Shown here: positions 53,115 through 60,224 of the stretch, one piece after another
How the letters are laid out: every line of letters starts with the position of its first letter
How positions within the stretch are numbered: position 1 is the first letter of the stretch
Source: UBA3069 sp050633465
GTDB taxonomy: Bacteria; Pseudomonadota; Alphaproteobacteria; Rhodobacterales; Rhodobacteraceae
Direction of reading: 5' to 3'
Assembly: GCA_050633465.1 (NCBI GenBank)
Contig: JBOEGO010000008.1
Location: 7,866 to 71,865 of the forward strand
Length of the DNA: 64,000 bases
Made by a program: the position numbers and the translations under genes
The notes under the pieces: model-generated
Database searches by the model: none
What the model was told of the DNA's origin: nothing
What the model saw: only the letters and a program-made list of their open reading frames with translations

Positions 53115-55559
53115 TCAGGTCAAAACGCCCGCATCCCGCAGCGCCGCAATCGCTGCCGCATCATAACCCAGCCCGGCCAGAACCGCATCGGTGTCACGCC
53201 CGAAATGCGGCGCGGCGCGGGTGGTCTGTGCAGGCGTGGCGCTTAGGTGGAAACGGCAGCCCTCGAACCACGCGGGCGTGCCATCGCGGCGCGCAAGCGA
53301 TTGAAAATGCCCCCAGTGCTGCAATTGCGCATCGCGGGCCAGATCGTCGGGCGCGGCGGCCACATGGGCGGCGATGCCTGCGGCCTGCAACTGCTGTTCC
53401 ACTTCGCTTGCGTTGCGGGCCTTGCACCAGGCGGCCAATGCGGCGTCGATCTCGCCCTCGGCTGCGCGGCGCTGTTCCAGCTCCAGCGCGGCGTCACCGC
53501 CCGCAATGGCACATAACGCCGCCCATGCGCCATCATCCTGCGCCGAAATCGCCACCCATGCGGTTTCGCCATCCGCTGCAGCGCAGGGATACACATTGTT
53601 GGGCACCATATGCGCATCGCGGTTGCCCTGCGCCACCGGGACCTGCCCCGTGGCAGCATATTGCGCGAACCCTTCGGCGATGAAATGCATGCCTGCCTCG
53701 GCCTGTGCGATGTCCAGAAACCGGCCCCGCCCCGTGGCGCGGCGATCATTCAACGCGGCCAGCAACACGCTCAGCGCAAGGCGCGGCGCGACGAAATCGG
53801 TATAGGGGCCATAGGGGCCAACCGGATCACCACCCGCCTGCCCCGCCAGCATCTGGATGCCCGACATGGCCGCGCCGATATTGCCGAAACCGGCCAGCGC
53901 ACGCCATGGCCCCGCCTGCCCCATCAATGATGTGGACAGCATCACCAGCCCCGGATTGTCACGCGACAGGGTATCGTAATCCATGCCCCAACGCGCCATC
54001 TGACCGGGGGCGAAACTTTCGACCAGCACATCGGCCCTGGCCGCCAGTCTGGCCACAATTTCGCGCCCCTCGGCGGTGCCAAGGTCCAGCGTCACCCCCT
54101 GTTTGCCCGCGTTGCAATTTTCATACAGGCCGGAACGGTCCAGATCACGCACCCCATCGGGGAATGGGCCGGTCAGCCGCGCCACCTCGGGTTTTTTCGC
54201 GCTTTCGATGCGGGTGACCTCGGCGCCGAAATCCGCCAGACACCGGCCAATCATCGGCCCCGCCACGACCCATGACAGGTCCAGCACCCGCAACCCCTGC
54301 AAGGGGCGCGCGGGGGCATCAGCGCGGGCATCGGCGGGGGTATCAGCCATGAACGGCACGGTGTCACGGGCGGTTTGCCACGCGGCCTCGGCCTGCGTGC
54401 CGCCTTCGTTCAGCATGGGCGCGGGGCGCGGCACGACGAACCCCTCATCAAACCCCTGCGCCAGTTTTCCGGGCAATTTCAGCCCGCCGATATCGTCGAA
54501 AAATCCGCGTGCGGCGGCATGGGGGCTGTGCGCCAGATCGGCCATCGACATGATCGGGGCCAGCATCAGGCGGTGTTCCAGCGCCAGGTCCACGGCCTCT
54601 CGTTTGGTCAAACCGGCCAGAAACCGCGCCACCTCCTCGCGGGCTTGCTCCATCCGTTCGTCGGGGATCTGGTCGTCTTCGATCAGGGCGGGCAGGGTCA
54701 CCCAATCCCAGGTGGCGAATTCGGGCGAACAGGCCCCGCGCGCCGCCATCAGCGCGAACAGATTGTTGGTGAACCGCCCCGCCGCCGGGCCAAGCCCCAG
54801 ATGCATTTCCACCAGCCCGTCACGCACCGGCCATTTCGACCGCTGGGTGCGCGACCCGCTGCCCGACAGATCCAGCTGGCGCTTTTTCTTTGATTTGACC
54901 TCGGCGCGGAACACGTAATTCGGGTGGCCGATCACGCTGGCCATGCTGAGGCTAAGGGTCGATTGCGTGGCCGATGCCTGCGCCGAACTCACAACCCGCT
55001 GCCCCTGCCCCGACTGGCGCCGCGCCTCCAACGCGACCATGACACCACATAGGGCATCGGCGGCTGCATGGTGGAACGCCTGCGGCAGGGTCATCCGTGT
55101 GGGCATGCCCGCCTGCGATTCCGTGGGCTTCAGCGGCCCGCCCGCGGCCCAGATGGTCAGGTCGCTGTCGGCATATCCTGCCTTGGGTCCGCTTAACCCG
55201 TAGGGGGTGACAATCGCATGGATCAGCGCAGGATTGACCGCCAGCAATTCATCCGTGTCCAGCAGCCTGTCACGCGCCGGATTGCCCGATTGCAGCACCA
55301 CATCGGCCTGCGCCAACAGCGCCCTGAACCGCGCATCGCCATGATCCAGAACCAGGGACCGCCGCCCCACAGCCCATGCCGCCCAGAACAGCGAATTGCC
55401 CTGATCGTCAAACGGGGCCAGCCGCCGTGCGCTGCTGCCCCCGTCGGGTTCTATGGCCAGCACATCGGCCCCCATCAGGGCCAGCATCCGCCCCGCCAGA
55501 ATGCCCCGCGCATCGGACAGGTCCAACACGCGCAGCCCCGCCAATGCGCCGGCGGTCAT
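53115..55559 (-). CDS. tandem CaiB/BaiF CoA-transferase (two fused domains)
   Basis: An 814-residue protein made of two complete type III CoA-transferase-like units, about 5-385 and 420-810, joined by an Ala/Asp/Pro-rich linker. Each begins LxGLRVLDLS. The second has the transferase Asp (D588 in GPYTDFVAP). At the matching place the first has TLPQAFHHAAADAL and seems to lack a catalytic Asp, so it is probably structural. Single CaiB proteins of about 400 residues act as interlocked dimers, which this fusion would mimic within one chain. It lies one base after the thiolase gene. Confidence 0.85.
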   Translation of the reverse strand: MTAGALAGLRVLDLSDARGILAGRMLALMGADVLAIEPDGGSSARRLAPFDDQGNSLFWAAWAVGRRSLVLDHGDARFRALLAQADVVLQSGNPARDRLLDTDELLAVNPALIHAIVTPYGLSGPKAGYADSDLTIWAAGGPLKPTESQAGMPTRMTLPQAFHHAAADALCGVMVALEARRQSGQGQRVVSSAQASATQSTLSLSMASVIGHPNYVFRAEVKSKKKRQLDLSGSGSRTQRSKWPVRDGLVEMHLGLGPAAGRFTNNLFALMAARGACSPEFATWDWVTLPALIEDDQIPDERMEQAREEVARFLAGLTKREAVDLALEHRLMLAPIMSMADLAHSPHAAARGFFDDIGGLKLPGKLAQGFDEGFVVPRPAPMLNEGGTQAEAAWQTARDTVPFMADTPADARADAPARPLQGLRVLDLSWVVAGPMIGRCLADFGAEVTRIESAKKPEVARLTGPFPDGVRDLDRSGLYENCNAGKQGVTLDLGTAEGREIVARLAARADVLVESFAPGQMARWGMDYDTLSRDNPGLVMLSTSLMGQAGPWRALAGFGNIGAAMSGIQMLAGQAGGDPVGPYGPYTDFVAPRLALSVLLAALNDRRATGRGRFLDIAQAEAGMHFIAEGFAQYAATGQVPVAQGNRDAHMVPNNVYPCAAADGETAWVAISAQDDGAWAALCAIAGGDAALELEQRRAAEGEIDAALAAWCKARNASEVEQQLQAAGIAAHVAAAPDDLARDAQLQHWGHFQSLARRDGTPAWFEGCRFHLSATPAQTTRAAPHFGRDTDAVLAGLGYDAAAIAALRDAGVLT

Positions 55560-55560
55560 G

Positions 55561-56718
55561 TTACCACTGGTCCTGATTGGTCAACACGGCGGTGGCAGAG
55601 GCCGAAAACATGCCCCCGACCCCATGCACCAGCGACAGTTTCGCGCCTTCGACCTGCGCCGGGGAAATGCCGCGCATCTGGCGCACGCCTTCTTGCAGGG
55701 CAAACATGCCATACATGCCCGAATGCATGTAACTTAACCCGCCGCCATTGGTGTTCATCGGCAGCTTGCCACCGGGCCTTGTGTTGCCCTCGGCGATAAA
55801 TGCACCGCCCTCGCCTTTTTCGACAAACCCCAGATCCTCCAACCCATAGATGGGCAGGTGGGCAAAGGCGTCATAGATCATCAGATGATCCACATCGGCA
55901 TGGCTGATGCCCGCACTTTCAAACGCCATCTTGCCCGACACGCGAAATGCTTTGGACGATGTGAAATCCTCCATCTGGGAAATCATCGGCCCCTCGGCCG
56001 ACTCTCCGCCCATACCGCGCAGATAAACGGGCTTGGTCGGGAAATCTTTGGCCCGTTCGGCGCTGGTCAGGATCAGGGCACCGCCGCCATCCGACACCAG
56101 ACAGCACATCAATTTGGTGAAAGGCCAAGCGATCATTTTCGCGTTCAACACATCATCCACCGTCAACGGATCATGCGCCGTGGCGCGGGGGTGTTTCGCC
56201 GCCCATTCGCGCTGCACCACCGCAACCGATGCGATCTGTTCCAGCGTCAGCCCGTCGTCTTTCATCTTGCGCAGCACCGGCAGGGTGAACCGCGAAGGCG
56301 GAAAGAGCGCGCCGTAGATGGATTCGAATTCCTGCTGCTGCGCCGATGGAAACAACGGCCGGTGCGTGCGGTTGTTCGACCGCCCGCTTTCGCCATGGGT
56401 GATCAGAACCGTGGTGCACAACCCCGCCTTGATCGCCGCCGCCGCGTGGCGCACATGGGCGATGAACGAACAGCCGCCAACCGATGTGCCATCCAGCCAG
56501 GTCGGCGTGATCCCCAGATATTGTGCGATTTCGGCGGCGTCATGGCCGCCTGTGGCGATGCCGTCGATGTCGGCAACGGTCAGCCCGCAATCGGCCAGCG
56601 CATTCAGCGCGGCATCGGCGTGCAATCCGGTTTGCGACAACTCTGGCACCTTGCCCATACGGGTGGATTCGGCGGCGCCGACAATGGCGATTTCGGGGGA
56701 GTTTTTAGCGCGGCTCAT
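55561..56718 (-). CDS. SCP-x/Ltp2-type thiolase-like protein
   Basis: A 385-residue thiolase-fold protein. C83 in SVGGCSFIAH is at the expected nucleophile region and H332 in GGLSYMHSGMYG at the His position. The usual second cysteine is absent (LVHGVGGMFSAS instead), as in SCP-2 thiolases and Ltp2 retro-aldolases. It overlaps the DUF35 gene by ATGA, and such pairs form one complex in steroid side-chain degradation. Either thiolytic or aldol cleavage of a branched acyl-CoA is possible. Confidence 0.8.
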   Translation of the reverse strand: MSRAKNSPEIAIVGAAESTRMGKVPELSQTGLHADAALNALADCGLTVADIDGIATGGHDAAEIAQYLGITPTWLDGTSVGGCSFIAHVRHAAAAIKAGLCTTVLITHGESGRSNNRTHRPLFPSAQQQEFESIYGALFPPSRFTLPVLRKMKDDGLTLEQIASVAVVQREWAAKHPRATAHDPLTVDDVLNAKMIAWPFTKLMCCLVSDGGGALILTSAERAKDFPTKPVYLRGMGGESAEGPMISQMEDFTSSKAFRVSGKMAFESAGISHADVDHLMIYDAFAHLPIYGLEDLGFVEKGEGGAFIAEGNTRPGGKLPMNTNGGGLSYMHSGMYGMFALQEGVRQMRGISPAQVEGAKLSLVHGVGGMFSASATAVLTNQDQW

Positions 56719-57125
56719 GCTGCACCTCCTGTCGCCGGGCGGAACTGTGGCACGGATGTTTCACCGCGTTGCTCGAACGTGACCTCCAGCGGCATGTCCA
56801 GTTGCAACGCCTCGGGGTCGGCTGCGCAATCAACGATGTTGGACATCATGCGCGGGCCTTCCTCCAGCTCCACAATGGCCACGGCGAACGGCGGCTCATA
56901 CCCCGGCGCGGGCATCTGGTTGATGACATAGGAATACAAACGCCCCCGCCCCGATGCGGCAAATGCGGCCACATCGCGCGACCCGCAACCGGGACAAAAC
57001 GGGCGCGGCGGAAAATAGGCCGCATCGCAGGGCGCACAGCGTTGCAGCATCAGCTTGCCCGCCTTTGCGCCATCCCAATAGAATTGCGTTTCCGGGTAAA
57101 TGACCGGTTCTTGTCTCTGGCTCAT
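56715..57125 (-). CDS. Zn-ribbon OB-fold protein (DUF35 family)
   Basis: A 136-residue protein with a four-cysteine zinc ribbon (C30, C33, C44, C47 in CAPCDAAYFPPRPFCPGC) followed by an OB-fold. Such proteins bind acyl-CoA and are obligate partners of SCP-x/Ltp2-type thiolase-like enzymes. The stop overlaps the thiolase start by four bases, which supports complex formation. Confidence 0.85.
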   Translation of the reverse strand: MSQRQEPVIYPETQFYWDGAKAGKLMLQRCAPCDAAYFPPRPFCPGCGSRDVAAFAASGRGRLYSYVINQMPAPGYEPPFAVAIVELEEGPRMMSNIVDCAADPEALQLDMPLEVTFEQRGETSVPQFRPATGGAA

Positions 57126-57154
57126 CTTGTCAAACTTCCTGTGTCTCGTTCAGT

Positions 57155-58015
57155 TCAGCCCAATCGGGCCAGTCCGTTGTTCAATACCACCACGTCGCGT
57201 TCCACCACGCGGGCGCGAAATGAAATGTCGTCGCCGTTTTTCCACATCTCGGTGCGGATGGTTTCGCCCGGATAAACCGGGGATGAAAACCGCAATTGCA
57301 GATGTTTCAGCGCCTCTGATCGCCCGCCCGCCATGGCCTGCGTGATCGACCAGGCCGCCACACCCAGACTGCACAGCCCGTGCAGGATAGGGCGGTCAAA
57401 CCCCACCCCCTTGGCAATCGCCGGATCGGCATGCAACGGATTGAAATCACCGCTCAGCCGATAGATCAGCGCCGCGCCTTCGGGCGTTTTGTGATCATGG
57501 GTCGCATCGGGCGCACCATCCGGTAACGTATGGACAGATTTCACCGGCCCCGATGGCCCGCCAAACCCGCCATCGCCACGGGCAAAACTGGTGCCCGCCA
57601 CGGTGGCGATCAACCTGCCTGTGGCCTTGTCGGTGATGGCGCGTTCGGAATAGATCAGCGCGCCCTTGCCTTCGCCCTTGTCGACAATTCCGGTGATGCG
57701 CGTCACACCGATCAGGGTGCCACTGTCGGGCAAGGGCGCATGCAATGTCAGGCTTTGCTCTCCATGCAGCAACTGCTGCCATGTGATACCCGTGTCCGGC
57801 TCCATCGCCCAAAACCCGGGATAGGTCAGCACATTGACCATCGCTGGCAAGGCGCAAAATCCCTCTGCGCCCTCATAGGTGGCGCGCAAATGCGCCGGGT
57901 TCAACGGGTCGGTGCCCAACCCCAAACCCAAGGCATACAGGATCGTATCCTTTTGCGTATAGGTTTGTTCAACTGGCGTGAATTCCCGCGCCATCAGCGC
58001 GTCATAATCTAGCAT
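57155..58015 (-). CDS. MaoC-type enoyl-CoA hydratase 2
   Basis: A 286-residue double hot-dog protein. The C-terminal half has the hydratase 2 motif YRLSGDFNPLHADP with D190 and H195. The N-terminal half is the degenerate hot-dog seen in MFE-2 hydratase 2 domains. It would hydrate trans-2-enoyl-CoA to the R-3-hydroxy form, matching the SDR at 49325-50227. It heads the leftward operon of MaoC, DUF35, thiolase and tandem CaiB. Confidence 0.88.
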   Translation of the reverse strand: MLDYDALMAREFTPVEQTYTQKDTILYALGLGLGTDPLNPAHLRATYEGAEGFCALPAMVNVLTYPGFWAMEPDTGITWQQLLHGEQSLTLHAPLPDSGTLIGVTRITGIVDKGEGKGALIYSERAITDKATGRLIATVAGTSFARGDGGFGGPSGPVKSVHTLPDGAPDATHDHKTPEGAALIYRLSGDFNPLHADPAIAKGVGFDRPILHGLCSLGVAAWSITQAMAGGRSEALKHLQLRFSSPVYPGETIRTEMWKNGDDISFRARVVERDVVVLNNGLARLG

Positions 58016-58050
58016 CGGTTCTCCTCCCGCTGTCGGGGGCAGATTACATA

Positions 58051-58077
58051 GCTAGATAATAGTTTGCAAGATCATTA
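58051..58077. promoter_or_regulatory. candidate operator half-sites GCTAGATAA and GCAAGATCA upstream of maoC
   Basis: Two direct half-sites, at 58051-58059 and 58066-58074, lie 36-60 bases before the MaoC start. The stretch 58062-58077 matches 15 of 16 bases of the site at 50284-50299. Confidence 0.55.
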
Positions 58078-58166
58078 AATCCAAAACTGCCCGCCGACAG
58101 GTCCGCTGCCAGGTCCGCCGCGCAGCAGAACAGAGGTTAGAATGGGTCGTCAGGCTTCAGCCGGCT

Positions 58167-58373
58167 TCAGGCAGCTTCAATTTCCGGTGTCTGCACATCG
58201 GCATTCTTCAGCTGATGCGCCATGATCTCGGTATAGGACAAACCCGGATTGGCCTCACAGAGCATACCGACCTTCATCCAGAATTCGGCCTGCGCGTTGA
58301 TCGAACGGCACATGACCGAACTGGACTTGCGCAGCTCCTCGTGCAGGTCATCCCCGATTTTTACGATGCCCAT
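58167..58373 (-). CDS. ParD-like antitoxin family protein
   Basis: A 68-residue protein beginning GIVKIGDDLHEELRKSSSVM and continuing CRSINAQAEFWMKVGMLCE, which matches ParD-like antitoxins with a ribbon-helix-helix start. A strong AAGGAGAGAGG precedes the ATG at 58373. No ParE/RelE toxin is next to it; instead it is divergent from a methionine aminopeptidase across a 106-base gap full of palindromes. It may act as an autoregulator or a regulator of that gene. Confidence 0.75.
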   Translation of the reverse strand: MGIVKIGDDLHEELRKSSSVMCRSINAQAEFWMKVGMLCEANPGLSYTEIMAHQLKNADVQTPEIEAA

Positions 58374-58405
58374 CGACCTCTCTCCTTTTTGCGAATATAT
58401 AAACC

Positions 58406-58422
58406 GTATATGATTCGTATAC
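58406..58422. promoter_or_regulatory. palindromic operator GTATA-N7-TATAC between parD-like and map genes
   Basis: A perfect 5-bp inverted repeat around TGATTCG. A partly overlapping imperfect palindrome (GAATATAT and ATATGATTC) begins near 58392. This is the kind of site bound by ribbon-helix-helix proteins, and it sits between both start codons. Confidence 0.55.
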
Positions 58423-58479
58423 ACCCACCATGCGCTCGTGGTCAATATGGCCGTGCCACGACACCAAAAAGGACACCCG

Positions 58480-59319
58480 ATGGACAGCTATATCGACCTC
58501 CCCATAGCCCCCAAGGCCCGGGACGCCCGCAGAACCGAGGCCATCAAACTTTACGGGCCGGACGCCTTTGAGGGGATGCGCCGCGCAGGTGCGTTGACGG
58601 CCAGATGCCTCGATGGCGTCTGCGACCTTATCCACGACGGCACCGCTTTGGCCCGGATCAACGCCTTCGTTCTCCAGTTTGCCTCCGCCCATGATGCAAC
58701 GCCTGCAACACTGGGCTACAAGGGGTATCCATACGCCTGCTGCACATCGGTCAACCACGTGGTCTGTCACGGGTTTCCGAACCAGAAGAAGCTGCGCGAC
58801 GGGGATATCGTGAATGTCGATGTCACGCTGATTCATGACGGGTGGTATGGCGATTCAAGTCGGATGTATGTGGTGGGAAAACCAAAACGCGCGGCTGAAC
58901 GACTGATCCGGATCGCACATGAGGCGATGATGCAGGGGATCAGGGCGGTGCGGCCGGGTGCGCATCTGGGCGATATCGGCCATGCAATCCAAAGCTACGC
59001 AAATTCCAAGCGATGCTCGGTCGTCCGCGACTTCTGCGGGCACGGGATCGGGCAGGTCTTTCACGACTCCCCCAACATCTTGAACTTCGGAAAAACGGGC
59101 AGCGGCCCAGAGCTTCGCGAGGGGATGATTTTTACGGTTGAGCCGATGGTCAATCTCGGGCGCGGGGATGTCAAAATGCGCGCCGATGACTGGACCGCCG
59201 TAACACGGGACCGATCCCTTTCGGCACAATTTGAACATTCGATTGGCGTTACATCCAACGGTTTCGAGATTTTCACCCTCTCGCCGACGGGCCTTCACGC
59301 CCCCGGGATCGCGCTTTGA
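58480..59319 (+). CDS. map: type I methionine aminopeptidase
   Basis: A 279-residue metalloprotease that removes the initiator methionine. All usual residues are visible: H93 or H97 in VNHVVCHGFP, metal ligands D114 (NVDVT), D125 (GDSSRM), H188 (CGHGIG), E221 (TVEPM) and E252 (FEHSIG). AAGGAC lies before the ATG at 58480. It is slightly longer than the housekeeping enzyme at its N-terminus. Its pairing with a ParD-like gene suggests an accessory, regulated copy. The housekeeping map may be elsewhere. Confidence 0.92.
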   Translation: MDSYIDLPIAPKARDARRTEAIKLYGPDAFEGMRRAGALTARCLDGVCDLIHDGTALARINAFVLQFASAHDATPATLGYKGYPYACCTSVNHVVCHGFPNQKKLRDGDIVNVDVTLIHDGWYGDSSRMYVVGKPKRAAERLIRIAHEAMMQGIRAVRPGAHLGDIGHAIQSYANSKRCSVVRDFCGHGIGQVFHDSPNILNFGKTGSGPELREGMIFTVEPMVNLGRGDVKMRADDWTAVTRDRSLSAQFEHSIGVTSNGFEIFTLSPTGLHAPGIAL

Positions 59320-59664
59320 AACAATCGCATTCGTTTAATTGATCGCAACGCGGACCAAGCGAGCCTTCCTGTCACTCAATCCCGATACCACCACACAGCG
59401 CACAGGATGTTCTCACGCGGAAATCGGTGATGCCTGAACGGTGAGGGGCGCGTTTGCTGGTGATGTTCCGATGGCCAAGGCGTTCCAGCCACAGAAAGCC
59501 GGGCCTTGGTGGCCGGGCTGTTCGGCTGGAATATAGCGCCTGCATCAAGGGCGATGCCACCCGACGGAAAGGTGCTGCCCTTTGCGTTGCCGCGACCGCG
59601 CCTGCGACGCCTGAATTCGTTTTGCGGTGGCTTCCTTGCCCTATAGCAACCCTTTTCCCCGAGC
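59320..59664. other. 345-base gap with no convincing complete gene
   Basis: Between the aminopeptidase and the DUF1489 gene. Short frames exist on both strands but none has a ribosome site and a family match. The part at 59376-59453 resembles a broken transposase start. The rest shows no clear terminator, RNA or operator. Confidence 0.5.
59376..59453 (-). pseudogene. possible IS6-family transposase N-terminal remnant
   Basis: The minus-strand frame reads TRPSPFRHHRFPRENILCAV then WWYRD and a stop. This resembles the first helix of IS6-type transposases (K/R-rich, HRFP--VI--AV--Y). A neighbouring frame reads ITSKRAPHR just upstream, which suggests a frameshift. No inverted repeats or full transposase are visible. 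The match is by eye only. Confidence 0.3.
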
Positions 59665-60096
59665 TTACAGCAACCCGATCTCGGCCAGCGCGGCGGACAG
59701 TTCGGGGGGCAGGGTTTCTTCGGCTTCGCGTCCCTTGGGCAGGTCCACGGGGGCATCTGCCGGTTTGAGGTAGCGCCAGCCCTGAAACGGGCGGCGGGGG
59801 GCGGCGGTGGTGCGGATAATTTCGGGGTCCAGCACAATGCCACAGCGGCGGATGCCATCGCCGCGGTCGACCTCGGACAGGCCGAGAATGGGCTGGCGGC
59901 ACAGGATCTGCCCCTTGATCACCCAATAGATCGAACCGCCGTTCAGGATTTCATCGGCGCGTTTGGGCCACATGCGGGTGACGTGGCGCGGCAGCCCGTC
60001 GGGGAGGGATTGGCGGTATTGATTTTGCCATGCGATCAGCCCGTCAACATCATCGGTGCCAACAGAAAGTTTGAGGATGTGGAGCGGTTTGGACAT
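59665..60096 (-). CDS. DUF1489 family protein
   Basis: A 143-residue protein with the DUF1489 marks LHILKLSVGTDDVDGLIAWQ, TRMWPKRADEILNGGSIYWVIKG and FQGWRYL. It is found across alphaproteobacteria without a known function. It has no signal peptide. It is transcribed away from nrdJ, about 129 bases apart. Confidence 0.85.
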   Translation of the reverse strand: MSKPLHILKLSVGTDDVDGLIAWQNQYRQSLPDGLPRHVTRMWPKRADEILNGGSIYWVIKGQILCRQPILGLSEVDRGDGIRRCGIVLDPEIIRTTAAPRRPFQGWRYLKPADAPVDLPKGREAEETLPPELSAALAEIGLL

Positions 60097-60224
60097 GCGT
60101 GCCTCGGACTAGGGATGGTATATGATAGGGCATTTGCCCACGAGATCAATTGACCCTTGCAGCATCGGCGCGTATGGTGGAAAGCCTTCCGCAAAGACCC
60201 TGAAACCGATCCGAGGACGCCGCC

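Noticed and set aside
59454..59768. A 104-codon plus-strand frame in the gap after map
   Set aside because: It runs into the DUF1489 gene on the opposite strand and has no ribosome site or family resemblance.
60097..60224. Cobalamin riboswitch before the B12-dependent reductase
   Set aside because: The gap is only about 128 bases and I could not find a B12-box-like sequence; it is too short for a typical cobalamin riboswitch with its expression platform.
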